DNA of 27,505 nucleotides, taken from a virus. A program made the position numbers and the translations under genes. Location of the stretch: positions 1 to 27,505 of IMG/VR virus record IMGVR_UViG_3300020578_000351, one strand, 5' to 3'. The notes beneath the pieces were generated by a model. That model was not told the origin of the DNA, made no database searches, and saw nothing but the letters and a program-made list of their open reading frames with translations. This document shows, one piece after another, positions 7,517-15,789 of this stretch (position 1 is the stretch's first letter; each line of letters opens with the position of its first letter).

Positions 7517-8356
7517 ATGTTAAGTTGGATAGGAGGTAAATCAAAAATTGGCCGCTGGATTGTCGAATTTTACCCAAAAAATATGGAAATATATACCGAG
7601 GGATTTGGGGGTATGATGTGGTGTTATTTTAATATGGATTTAAAGCGGTTCCCTAATTTAAAAAGAGTTGTCTATAATGATTTCAATAATCTCAACTATA
7701 ATTTATTTAAATGTGTTCAGAATCCACATGAATTGTTGAGAGCAATCAACTCTATTGAGTGTCAACAACAAGGGGTTGAGAACACCCCTATTCATCTTAA
7801 AGAACAATTTATTAACTTTCAGTCCGAAATATTTAACAAAGATTTCAGCGTGACCGATTACGATTATGAAACCGCAGCTAAATATGTTTACATTGTTACA
7901 CAAGTATTTTCAGGGTCCAAACCTGAGACATCATCATATATCGATTTAAAAGGTAAATACAAATCAAAATATTTAACCTTTAGAGATAAATTAAATAAAC
8001 CTGATTGGATTGAACATTTTTTAAATATAACTGATGTTGAAAACATGGATTTTGCCGACGTTATTACTAAATATGATAGTGAAAATACGTTCCATTATAT
8101 AGACGCCCCCTACTGGAAAACTGAAAACTACTATTCCAATCATGATTTCGATAGACAAGACCATGAGCGTTTGGCTAATGTTTTGAAAGAAGTAAATGGT
8201 AAGTTTGGTATGTCTTACTATAATTTCCCCTTATTATCTGAATGGTTTCCTGAAGACCAATACACTTGGGTTAAAAAAGAGTTTGCAAAAGCGGCAGCAG
8301 CTAAGAAAGGTGAAAAACAAAACATGGGTGAAGAATTACTAATAATGAACTATTAA
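7517..8356 (+). CDS. D12-class (Dam-like) DNA adenine methyltransferase with altered motifs
   Basis: A 279-aa protein starting MLSWIGGKSKIGRWIV, the usual opening of D12-type N6-adenine methyltransferases; a longer frame from 7448 is inside the endonuclease gene and is rejected. SAM-binding motif I appears as EGFGGMMW (28-35), where EPFxGxG is typical. YNDFN (53-57) is preserved. Catalytic motif IV is DAPYW (196-200) instead of DPPY. The changed prolines and glycine may alter activity or mark decay. It likely methylates adenine in phage DNA to evade host restriction. It follows the homing endonuclease by 4 nt. Confidence 0.82.
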   Translation: MLSWIGGKSKIGRWIVEFYPKNMEIYTEGFGGMMWCYFNMDLKRFPNLKRVVYNDFNNLNYNLFKCVQNPHELLRAINSIECQQQGVENTPIHLKEQFINFQSEIFNKDFSVTDYDYETAAKYVYIVTQVFSGSKPETSSYIDLKGKYKSKYLTFRDKLNKPDWIEHFLNITDVENMDFADVITKYDSENTFHYIDAPYWKTENYYSNHDFDRQDHERLANVLKEVNGKFGMSYYNFPLLSEWFPEDQYTWVKKEFAKAAAAKKGEKQNMGEELLIMNY

Positions 8357-8379
8357 TTTTGATTTTCTAAAATTCATAA

Positions 8380-8387
8380 TATTTATA
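8380..8387 (+). promoter_or_regulatory. Candidate late promoter, TATTTATA
   Basis: This octamer lies 15 nt before the ATG of the LRR gene at 8403, in a 46-nt intergenic gap after the methyltransferase. Confidence 0.45.
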
Positions 8388-8402
8388 TATAAAATAATTA
8401 AA

Positions 8403-9764
8403 ATGGCTATTAGATTTACCAATATTTTAAGAGATATAATTCTTGAAAGTTCAAGATTTCAAGTTCTTTTTGACAAATACGTTAAACCAAAGGAAAGAGG
8501 GCAAAAAGGAATGATGCCTTTACAAGTATTATTCAAAATTATTGCAGGAGACCCCACATCAAAAATTCCTGATGGTATGACTGAAGATAATGTAACTGTT
8601 GAAAAAATGGACAACGTTAAAATTGGTAAGTACACCCAATGGTTGTTGAAAAATTTTGTATCACCAAAAATTGAATTCGAAAGTGCTATTACCGACCCTA
8701 ATAGTCCTGCAGTCAAAAAAGCAATTAAGGAATGGCAAGATTTGTTTTTAGAAGATTTGTATAAAACAACTCAAGATTTGATGAAGTTTGAAAGAAATAA
8801 AAACAAATTACCTCAAGAATATAGAGACATCAATAAGTTAACACCAGAAACACTTTACGACCAAGTAAAAGATTTCAGCCTAGAAAAAACCAAAGCGTCT
8901 AAAGAAGAGAAAAAAGAAGCCTCACAAACATATTCACATCCAGGCGCTGATAATGTTACAAGACTTTCCAATTGGACGGTAGTAAAAATTACAAGAACTG
9001 ATGATTTAGGTAAAGATGCCGCTTGTTTTTATGGTGGTTCCCACAACGAACCAAGTAAAGGTGAAACAAGATGGTGTACCTCTTCACCTGGTCTTAGTTA
9101 TTGGAAATCTTATTTATCAAGAGGGCCACTGTATGTTGTTATTCCAAATTCGCCAACTCCATTTAAAAATTTTGGTAAAGAATTAGGTGATGTATCAGGA
9201 TTACCGGCAAACAGATATCAATTCCATTTCCAAGACAAACAGTTTATGGATGCGGATGACAGGCAAATTGACCTTGTTGAGTTTTTGAAAAATAATGAAG
9301 ATTTGAAAGGATATTTCAAACCTGAAATGATGGAAAATATTTTGCAAGGTGTTGATAAAAACAAGGCCACTGTTGATTACCCTAAAGACCCGGCATCCAA
9401 ATTTATGGCACTATATGGAACCGAAGAATTTATTAACAGTTTACCTAAAACCATTACGAGACTTGAAATTATAGCTAGAGGCTCAGAATTAAAATTCAAA
9501 TTTCCACAAATGATTGGTGAATTAACAAATCTTACGGCTATTCACTTAGTTGGATGTGTTATATCGTTACCTGATTCAATTTGTAATCTAAAAAAACTAC
9601 AATTCTTGTCTTTACCTGATAATCCAGAGTTACAAAAATTACCTAATTGTATTGCAGATTTACCAAGACTTTCAATTATTAACCTTAAAGGAAGTAATAA
9701 AGACGCATTACCTGAAAGTTTACAAAATATCGGAGAAGACTCATCATTACATATTTTTAATTAA
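8403..9764 (+). CDS. Leucine-rich-repeat protein with N-terminal targeting module
   Basis: A 453-aa protein. Residues 1-15 (MAIRFTNILRDIILE) carry the shared N-terminal module with predicted cleavage after Glu15. A mixed helical region follows. A central domain has ETRWCTSSPG (221-230) and YLSRGPLYVVIP (237-248), a WCT/GPLY pattern I associate with phage proteins and PcfJ-like folds. Residues about 346-445 form leucine-rich repeats (ISLPDSICNLKKLQFLSLPDN type). LRRs usually bind proteins, so a packaged LRR protein could be an injected effector or a capsid-interior protein. It has its own candidate late promoter. Family placement of the central domain is tentative. Confidence 0.75.
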   Translation: MAIRFTNILRDIILESSRFQVLFDKYVKPKERGQKGMMPLQVLFKIIAGDPTSKIPDGMTEDNVTVEKMDNVKIGKYTQWLLKNFVSPKIEFESAITDPNSPAVKKAIKEWQDLFLEDLYKTTQDLMKFERNKNKLPQEYRDINKLTPETLYDQVKDFSLEKTKASKEEKKEASQTYSHPGADNVTRLSNWTVVKITRTDDLGKDAACFYGGSHNEPSKGETRWCTSSPGLSYWKSYLSRGPLYVVIPNSPTPFKNFGKELGDVSGLPANRYQFHFQDKQFMDADDRQIDLVEFLKNNEDLKGYFKPEMMENILQGVDKNKATVDYPKDPASKFMALYGTEEFINSLPKTITRLEIIARGSELKFKFPQMIGELTNLTAIHLVGCVISLPDSICNLKKLQFLSLPDNPELQKLPNCIADLPRLSIINLKGSNKDALPESLQNIGEDSSLHIFN

Positions 9765-9791
9765 AAATTTCACAATTAAGTAAAGTTTAAC

Positions 9792-9799
9792 TAACTTTG
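9792..9799 (+). promoter_or_regulatory. Bacteroidota -7 element TAACTTTG
   Basis: TAnnTTTG element 5 nt before the ATG at 9805. The expected -33 position, 20 nt upstream, reads TTC rather than TTG. The start would be nearly leaderless. Confidence 0.6.
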
Positions 9800-9804
9800 T
9801 CTTT

Positions 9805-10092
9805 ATGAGTAACGTTGATATTGAAATCTATATGGCAAACCTTGTCAATTTTTTTGACAAAAATCCCGAACAATTAAAAATACTTATTGGTGACATCAAC
9901 AGTGATGTTTTTTTTCAAAAAGTAAGAAAAGTCTGCGAATTAAATGATAAAGATAAAAAAGAATTGGCACCAACAAGAAAACAAATGATTGAAATCATTC
10001 TTCAAATAAAAAAAGGACCTGACAAAAAAAATATAGAAAAAAACGTCACACTTTTTATGCACCACCATATGGGTAAAGTATTTCTAAATTAA
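9805..10092 (+). CDS. Phage protein of unknown function
   Basis: A 95-aa soluble protein beginning MSNVDIEIYMANLVNFFDKNPEQLKILIGD. It has a helical core (FFQKVRKVCELNDKD) and a basic centre (PTRKQMIEIILQIKKG). The compact fold, single domain and absence of signal or membrane segments suggest a small regulatory or binding protein. It lacks the N-terminal targeting module and is preceded by a host-type promoter, unlike the LRR gene upstream. I do not recognise a family. Confidence 0.65.
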   Translation: MSNVDIEIYMANLVNFFDKNPEQLKILIGDINSDVFFQKVRKVCELNDKDKKELAPTRKQMIEIILQIKKGPDKKNIEKNVTLFMHHHMGKVFLN

Positions 10093-10093
10093 G

Positions 10094-10124
10094 TTGTTTT
10101 TCATTTAGAAATTATATACATTTG
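10094..10124 (+). promoter_or_regulatory. Bacteroidota-type promoter (TTG-N20-TACATTTG)
   Basis: TTG at 10094-10096 and TACATTTG at 10117-10124, with 20 nt between them. The ATG at 10130 is 5 nt after the -7 element. This is one of the cleanest promoters in the window. Confidence 0.75.
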
Positions 10125-10129
10125 TAATT

Positions 10130-11863
10130 ATGCTACAAGTAGAAGGTAAAACATTTCATAAGTTTGTTGAAATCAAAACATTCAATACAAGAGTTTTCAA
10201 AAACTACTGTCCGATTGAACCCATAGATAATTTTGATAACTTTTTCGATAACTTTATTACAAAAAAAAATTTAAAATATTTTGATGATTATCAGTCTTTT
10301 GATGAGGCGGACTACGAAAAAAATTATGGCAATTTAATGGCGGAACTGCACTTCCAACGTAAAAGAATATATGTTGAAGAAGGCGAAGATTCAATTTCCT
10401 TAAAGTCTCAGTCTTACGTACGTTATAGGATTTTATCTAATCGGTATTTTGTGGTTAGAAAACAAACTAACTTTTTGACATTCAATTTCAAAACAAAATT
10501 GTTCTATCTTGGAACTTTTAATGGTAAAAACAAAAAGAAAATTGGAACATCAATGAAAGTGAATCCAACTAGTAATAATATGTATAATATAATTTATGCT
10601 TTAAAAATTCATGAAACAATTGATGCCCAAAGCTACCTGTATTTCTTTTTAGGGAAAATTTGGGAAAAGTTAGAACTAAAAAACCCTCAAAACTTCAAAA
10701 CAAATAGTGCTTTTTCATTTTATAGTTTGACAAAATACCTAATACAAGGTGTTAAATTACCAAACGAATGGATTAAACTTTCCGGCACTTTTGTATCTAT
10801 TAAAGATTTAAGAAAAAATAATATGAATCTTGTAGATACATTTATGAGTTTATTGAAAATCAAAGGAAGTAAAGCCAAAAAAATACTAAATGAGGTTAAG
10901 TGTTTAGAGTTTGAAAGAATGGTATATTTATATCGAATTTTAGGAATTGATAGATTCAATAAATTGGATGTAAAAATTTTTGAGGAAACATTAAAAAGAC
11001 AGTTAAAACCTGAAGATATTGATTCACCATCTGATTGTTATCATCTAACACAACCACATCAAGATAATTATTTATTTAAAGGTTTAGAATTAACAGATAA
11101 AGAAAAAGATAGGATTGTTTTGTTATGTGAAAATATGGACAATTACTTGTTTTCAACATTATGTGAACACATTAATTTCAAAAGAAAATTAAAAAAACTT
11201 GGTGAAAATGTAAAAATGAAATTTAATTCTATTCACGAGTTTAATGCTGAACACGAAGAATGGAGTAGATTAATTCAGTCTTATAGAACAGGCGAAATTG
11301 AAAGGTTCTACGGAGACATTGATAGTTTAGAATCACCAATACCACACCAAGGTGAAATATATTATCCAGTTTTGTTAAAAACATCTTGGGATTATGAAAA
11401 AGAATCGCAACATCAAAAAAATTGCGTGAGAACATACGTTGAAAGAGCTGACAGCATAATTTTTTCTATTAGAAAAGACTCTAAAGATGGGGAGGACAGA
11501 ATTACGGTTGAATATCAATTCAGAAGTGATGAAGTATTGAATGTTCAAGAAAGAGCTAAATACAACTACCAACCGTCATTAGAATTTTCAGAAGTGGCAA
11601 ATATACAATTGGCAAATATTAACCTTCTTTATAAGTTGAAAACTTTAAAACTACCTACTATGGTTAAAAAGTATAGAAACGGAAAAGTTATTGAACAAGT
11701 ATCCGCATTCCAAATCGCGGAAAATTCAAAAACAAAAATAGTTAACCTTTTACCAAAATGGGAAAATGAAACTGAAGAATTAAATACATGGCAACACCAA
11801 ATTTTAGAACAAGACTATTTACCAGTTGGAGATAACAATTTTTTTGAAGATTTACTTCCATAA
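10130..11863 (+). CDS. PcfJ-like protein
   Basis: A 577-aa protein whose C-terminal third carries HQKNCVRTYVERAD (428-441) followed by SIIFSIRKDSKDGEDRITVEYQF. The H-x-x-N-C motif with the strand after it resembles the PcfJ-like domain found on plasmids and phages, whose biochemical role is not established. The N-terminal 400 residues show no recognisable domain. There is no signal peptide or targeting module. A strong host-type promoter 5 nt upstream of the ATG suggests early or middle expression from a leaderless transcript. It probably shares an operon with 11884-12512. Confidence 0.65.
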   Translation: MLQVEGKTFHKFVEIKTFNTRVFKNYCPIEPIDNFDNFFDNFITKKNLKYFDDYQSFDEADYEKNYGNLMAELHFQRKRIYVEEGEDSISLKSQSYVRYRILSNRYFVVRKQTNFLTFNFKTKLFYLGTFNGKNKKKIGTSMKVNPTSNNMYNIIYALKIHETIDAQSYLYFFLGKIWEKLELKNPQNFKTNSAFSFYSLTKYLIQGVKLPNEWIKLSGTFVSIKDLRKNNMNLVDTFMSLLKIKGSKAKKILNEVKCLEFERMVYLYRILGIDRFNKLDVKIFEETLKRQLKPEDIDSPSDCYHLTQPHQDNYLFKGLELTDKEKDRIVLLCENMDNYLFSTLCEHINFKRKLKKLGENVKMKFNSIHEFNAEHEEWSRLIQSYRTGEIERFYGDIDSLESPIPHQGEIYYPVLLKTSWDYEKESQHQKNCVRTYVERADSIIFSIRKDSKDGEDRITVEYQFRSDEVLNVQERAKYNYQPSLEFSEVANIQLANINLLYKLKTLKLPTMVKKYRNGKVIEQVSAFQIAENSKTKIVNLLPKWENETEELNTWQHQILEQDYLPVGDNNFFEDLLP

Positions 11864-11883
11864 ATAAAAAACTATTCCTTATT

Positions 11884-12225
11884 ATGGAAAAAGAAGAATT
11901 TGTGCCAGACTATGTTTATGATATTTTTGAATCATTGTTTAAAAACAATTTAAGACCAAATTGTGTAAAAACAAAAAATATAACAAATGATGGGTTAAAC
12001 CAATTAATAACGAAAGGTAGTCTTGTATGGTCTAACTCATTGTATGATTCAAAACATCAATATATTGAAGGTGCAATTAGATGGAGTAAACACGAAATTC
12101 TAATATATTTTCAAAAAAATAAAAACGAAAAAACCTATAAAATAAATATCTTAACAGATAACTTATCTAAAATTGATATGTTATTAGTTGGTCTTAATAA
12201 ATTTTTTACAATAGATAGTATATGA
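11884..12225 (+). CDS. Phage protein of unknown function
   Basis: A 113-aa protein: an acidic start (MEKEEFVPDYVYDIFESLF), a central part with GSLVWSNSLYDSKHQYIEG, and a strand-rich end (EILIYFQKNKNEKTYKINIL). It has no signal, membrane segment or catalytic motif. It lies 20 nt after the PcfJ-like gene and overlaps the glutaredoxin start as ATGA, so it is coupled to both. Function unknown. Confidence 0.6.
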   Translation: MEKEEFVPDYVYDIFESLFKNNLRPNCVKTKNITNDGLNQLITKGSLVWSNSLYDSKHQYIEGAIRWSKHEILIYFQKNKNEKTYKINILTDNLSKIDMLLVGLNKFFTIDSI

Positions 12226-12512
12226 AACTTGTGATTTTATTTAGTATGAAAGGTTGTCCACATTGTGTTCACTTGAAAGAATTGTTCGAAAAAAACAATA
12301 TAATATATATTGATAGAGATATACATGAATATGAGGAAGAATATGAAGCGTTTGCCGAAGCTAAAAATAATGAGTTTGTTCCTGCACTTATGTTAATGAC
12401 TTTAGAAGAAAATCAAGAAGATTACTCAAACGTTAAACTTTTAGCCCCTGATGATGATTATGAAGGTATCACAGAGGCTTTAGAGTTAGTTAACAAATAT
12501 TTGTCAGAATAA
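12222..12512 (+). CDS. Glutaredoxin-like thiol-disulfide oxidoreductase
   Basis: A 96-aa protein with a thioredoxin fold start (MKLVILFSMKGCPHCVHLKELFEKNNI). The CPHC active site is at 12-15 and a likely cis-proline lies in EFVPALMLM (about 51-59). Length and layout fit glutaredoxin; CPHC rather than CPYC raises the expected redox potential toward DsbA-like values. T4-like phages often use glutaredoxins to reduce ribonucleotide reductase, but no such partner is seen here. It overlaps the preceding gene by 4 nt, and its 3' end overlaps the convergent 12504 gene by 9 nt. Confidence 0.85.
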   Translation: MKLVILFSMKGCPHCVHLKELFEKNNIIYIDRDIHEYEEEYEAFAEAKNNEFVPALMLMTLEENQEDYSNVKLLAPDDDYEGITEALELVNKYLSE

Positions 12513-13355
12513 TATAAGTTCATTAATTAAATCAAGTTCTTCAGTTTTTGTTTCTAAATTTTCTTCAGAAAAAGTATCTAATAATGAATTTTTATCAAAC
12601 GGGAAAACGTCAAGAACTAATGATTCTAACCATTCTGTTTTTACAATATGGTCACCATTAGTTATTTTAAAAATAATGTTTTCTGAATTAATATCTTCAT
12701 AGTTTTCATTACTATACATACAAAATTCTAAATTGTTAGATATTGACTTACTAAATAAGTGATTTGAAATGTAGTCCCCCAAATAATGGTATAGTTTTTC
12801 AGACCCAAACGACAAACCATATTTTTTATCAGAACAATATTCGATATTTTCAAAATTATATTTTATCAATTCAAAGTCGGGATAAATAGTTTTTATTTGT
12901 TCAATAAACAAAGAATCATCATCCGAACATTGATAAAAAATTACATTACTTTCTAAATCAATTTTTAAATTAGTTTTTAATCCTTTATTAAAAAAATCAT
13001 CTACTAATGTTGTTAGTTTTTTTTCAGTATTAACACAACTTTTGTTGTAGTTAAAATTTATATTAAGGGGATTTACTACTAAAACATCGACAAATTTTAT
13101 AACATCAATTACTTTGATAGTTTCAAATAACTTGTCATTAAAGTTTTTTAAATAATCTTTGAATGTTTCGGCAATGTTTATTGTTTTAGTTGATGTTGTA
13201 AAACCATTAACAATAAAAAAACTCCTGTGATTAAATACCGTTATTTCAGTTTTACATTTAGGAGTTATTTCTTCTAATTTTTTAACAACAATTTCTGCTA
13301 AAGTATTACATAATCTTTTCCCATCTAAAGGGTTGTTGATTTCAATTTGTGACAT
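12504..13355 (-). CDS. Phage protein of unknown function
   Basis: A 283-aa minus-strand protein beginning MSQIEINNPLDGKRLCNTLAEIVVKKLEEI. It mixes strand and helix segments and has an acidic C-terminus (TFSEENLETKTEELDLINELILF). No signal peptide, membrane helix or enzymatic signature is seen. A region around NHRSFFIVNGFTTSTKTINI may be a compact beta domain. It converges on the glutaredoxin gene with a 9-nt overlap. The upstream sequence lacks both promoter motif types seen elsewhere. I cannot assign it. Confidence 0.65.
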   Translation of the reverse strand: MSQIEINNPLDGKRLCNTLAEIVVKKLEEITPKCKTEITVFNHRSFFIVNGFTTSTKTINIAETFKDYLKNFNDKLFETIKVIDVIKFVDVLVVNPLNINFNYNKSCVNTEKKLTTLVDDFFNKGLKTNLKIDLESNVIFYQCSDDDSLFIEQIKTIYPDFELIKYNFENIEYCSDKKYGLSFGSEKLYHYLGDYISNHLFSKSISNNLEFCMYSNENYEDINSENIIFKITNGDHIVKTEWLESLVLDVFPFDKNSLLDTFSEENLETKTEELDLINELILF

Positions 13356-13420
13356 TTTTAATATTTAACCTTTTTATTTTTTACAATCTTATGTAAAAAA
13401 AAAATTAAGTTAAATACTAA

Positions 13421-13555
13421 TTACTTTTTACTGTAATACTTTTCAACAATTTTTGTCACAGCACTTTTAACAGTTTGTGTTGACTGTTGTGCTTGTGTTT
13501 GAGTTTGTTGAGTCTGTGTTTGAGTTTGGTTGTTTTTGCATCCACATCCTGCCAT
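13421..13555 (-). CDS. Tiny Gln/Thr-rich protein with CGC motif
   Basis: A 44-aa minus-strand ORF: MAGCGCKNN, then a Gln-Thr repeat tract, then a helix VKSAVTKIVEKYYSKK. The two Cys at the N-terminus and the low-complexity QT middle are distinctive. A TATTTATA octamer lies 29 nt upstream on the same strand. It sits in an otherwise sparse 300-nt gap between 13356 and 13660. It could be a small virion or accessory protein. It is too short for a family call. Confidence 0.6.
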   Translation of the reverse strand: MAGCGCKNNQTQTQTQQTQTQAQQSTQTVKSAVTKIVEKYYSKK

Positions 13556-13584
13556 GGCTAAAATTTTTAATTAGTTTAGTTTAT

Positions 13585-13592
13585 TATAAATA
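13585..13592 (-). promoter_or_regulatory. Candidate late promoter, TATTTATA (minus strand)
   Basis: This octamer reads toward the 13421-13555 gene with a 29-nt gap to its ATG, the same spacing as the other minus-strand Cys-motif gene at 6353-6508. Confidence 0.35.
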
Positions 13593-13647
13593 TCTTTGAT
13601 TACTACTTTAAATCAATAATTTAATTAATCAATTCTATTTTTTTAAA

Positions 13648-13655
13648 TATTTATA
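13648..13655 (+). promoter_or_regulatory. Candidate late promoter, TATTTATA
   Basis: This octamer ends 5 nt before the ATG at 13661 and is divergent from the minus-strand copy at 13585-13592. Confidence 0.5.
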
Positions 13656-13660
13656 AAAAT

Positions 13661-14860
13661 ATGTCTTACAAAAATATTATAAGAAAAATTATTTTAGAAA
13701 ATGAGCAAGATGAAGTAGTTATTTCAGCTAGTGAATTGATAGAACTATTGAAGTATGTAAATTATGATGTTTCAAATATTCTCAGATTACCTCAATATAG
13801 AAATAAAAGAATCATAATTGACGGAAATTTGAATCTCAGTTACAATAGAGACATTCAAAATCTTAATTTAATATCAAAGATAAATGGAGATTTAGATATA
13901 TCATATTCCAACGTTGACGTTTTTGACGAAGATAAAGCTAAAAGTATTAGAGACTATGGAAGTAGAAGAGAAATTATTAGAAAACAAAAAGAACTACGAA
14001 AAAAACTCAATTATTTAGATGAATTAAGAAAAGAAGACGCTTGGAATATAAATAATAGAAAATTAATATCTTACCAAACAGAGGCGTTATATGAATACTT
14101 AGAAGATAAGAAGTACCCCCAAGAAATTGAAGAAGACGGTGAAATAGTTTTGGAAGACAAATATAATATATATCCTAACAATTATAACCATTATGGTGGC
14201 AAATCATTTACGTGGTTAGGAGAAGAGGGTATGGAAAATGAATACATAGTTTTTGATTCGAGAACAATCGAACAAGACGCACGAGAAGCTATTGAATCTA
14301 GAATTGATGAATTAGGTTATGATGCATTTGCAAGTTGGGTATGGGAAGACCACCTTGACACAGATGCAGTTAGAAATTGGTTACGATGGTATATAGAAGA
14401 ACCCGTTAGAGATAGTCCTGAAGATTATGGATTAGAAGAAAAACTTACAAAAGAACAAGAAAATTATCTTAGAACTTATGAAGAAAAAATATCTAAATTA
14501 CAATACAGAATTGATAACGAAGATTTGGATGAAGAAACAATAGATAGTTTAGAAGAAGAAGTATCTGATTTAGAAGAACGTATTGAAGATATTAAAGAAA
14601 ATCCAAAAGGTGGTTTTGACGAAAATGAAATTGAAGAGGCTATTGAAATGTGGGTAGATGATAATGAAGATGAATTTTTATCTTATTTTAAAGATACTGG
14701 TCTTGATAAGAGTGATATTTTGGATTATGTCGACCAAGGAGCTGTTATTAATTATATAATCAACCATGATAGTTGGGGTGATATATTTGGAAGTTATGAT
14801 GGTGACCACGACGAAGTGATTGTGAAAGAACTTAATTTTGTTATCTTTAGATACAATTAA
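13661..14860 (+). CDS. Acidic putative virion protein with N-terminal targeting module
   Basis: A 399-aa protein. Residues 1-13 (MSYKNIIRKIILE) are the shared module with predicted cleavage after Glu13. Residues about 45-90 contain short repeat-like strands (IDGNLNLSYN, then INGDLDISYSNV), reminiscent of leucine-rich or beta-solenoid repeats. A coiled-coil, strongly acidic region spans roughly 260-325 (LTKEQENYLRTYEEKISKL, then LEEEVSDLEERIEDI). The C-terminal part is acidic with several Trp. No enzyme motif is seen. The module and its candidate late promoter suggest packaging in the virion. The repeat reading is tentative. Confidence 0.68.
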   Translation: MSYKNIIRKIILENEQDEVVISASELIELLKYVNYDVSNILRLPQYRNKRIIIDGNLNLSYNRDIQNLNLISKINGDLDISYSNVDVFDEDKAKSIRDYGSRREIIRKQKELRKKLNYLDELRKEDAWNINNRKLISYQTEALYEYLEDKKYPQEIEEDGEIVLEDKYNIYPNNYNHYGGKSFTWLGEEGMENEYIVFDSRTIEQDAREAIESRIDELGYDAFASWVWEDHLDTDAVRNWLRWYIEEPVRDSPEDYGLEEKLTKEQENYLRTYEEKISKLQYRIDNEDLDEETIDSLEEEVSDLEERIEDIKENPKGGFDENEIEEAIEMWVDDNEDEFLSYFKDTGLDKSDILDYVDQGAVINYIINHDSWGDIFGSYDGDHDEVIVKELNFVIFRYN

Positions 14861-14900
14861 TTTATTTACAGGTTAGGAACTTTTTCTTACATTTTTAAGT

Positions 14901-15653
14901 ATGGAAACAAATTGGCCGTTTCAAGAACCTATTGATTTAGAACACAAACAATATGTTTTATTGAGTTATCTACAAAAAATTGATAAAGATTTAGAAAACT
15001 TTAAATTATACCCTAATTTTCAACTTTTATCTCTACATTTGGCAAACATTAATTTAATAATTCAAAAGGGTCAGTTTTTAAGTCTAACAAAAAAAATAAA
15101 AGAAAAAGATGAAGAAATATTAATCTCAGATTTAGTTGCTCAAGAAATTCCACCTTTGACTCAAGAAGATATATTAGAACTTTATAGAATTTGTAAATTT
15201 TCATCTTATAAGTTGCAAGATTTTTTTGACCAAGCAAAGGCAATATGGGAATTAGTAAATGATAGTGTTTCTCTTAGTGTTATTAATAATTTAAAAAGTT
15301 TTGATAAAAAAGAAGGATTATTTGTTATTGAAAATAACGGTAAAAATTTTTTATATGAATTTCATATAAAAGAAATTAAAAAAAACACGTCAGATTTAAA
15401 ATGTCAAATTAAAAAAATATGTGAAATTAATGATTACAATTTATCTTCAGATTTATTTGAAGGTAAAAAAACATTAATTAAAAATTTACAAGAACCATCA
15501 ATTCACAATAATTTAATATTTTTCAAAGTTAACCACGATAACAACTTTCCCTTCAACGAAACCCTTCTTCCAATATCTAAAAGAAAAATACTAAATTATA
15601 TACAACAGTCTAAAATCTTAAGTAAACCTAGTTTGACAAAAAGTGATAAATAA
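14901..15653 (+). CDS. Phage protein of unknown function
   Basis: A 250-aa soluble, mostly helical protein beginning METNWPFQEPIDLEHKQYVL, followed by LLSYLQKIDKDLENFKLYPN. There is no targeting module, signal or catalytic motif. A TACATTTT sequence 5 nt before the ATG matches the host-type -7 element except for the last base. The 13-nt gap to the next small ORF suggests cotranscription with the glutamine synthetase operon. The WPFxEPIDxEHKQYVLLxYLQK opening looks like a conserved phage family, but its function is unknown to me. Confidence 0.65.
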   Translation: METNWPFQEPIDLEHKQYVLLSYLQKIDKDLENFKLYPNFQLLSLHLANINLIIQKGQFLSLTKKIKEKDEEILISDLVAQEIPPLTQEDILELYRICKFSSYKLQDFFDQAKAIWELVNDSVSLSVINNLKSFDKKEGLFVIENNGKNFLYEFHIKEIKKNTSDLKCQIKKICEINDYNLSSDLFEGKKTLIKNLQEPSIHNNLIFFKVNHDNNFPFNETLLPISKRKILNYIQQSKILSKPSLTKSDK

Positions 15654-15666
15654 GTTATAATTTATT

Positions 15667-15789
15667 ATGAAAAAAAAAGAGTTAGTCAAAGAAATAAAAA
15701 ATCTAATAGAAAAATATCCTAACGATACAGAATTGGGATGTGAAATTAGAAAGTTATATATAAGTCTAAAAGAAAAAAAACAAAAATGA
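15667..15789 (+). CDS. Small charged protein upstream of glnA
   Basis: A 40-aa ORF, MKKKELVKEIKNLIEKYPND followed by a Leu/Tyr-containing helix and a lysine tail. Its stop overlaps the glutamine synthetase start as ATGA, supporting translational coupling. It resembles short helical phage proteins but has no known domain. Confidence 0.55.
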   Translation: MKKKELVKEIKNLIEKYPNDTELGCEIRKLYISLKEKKQK

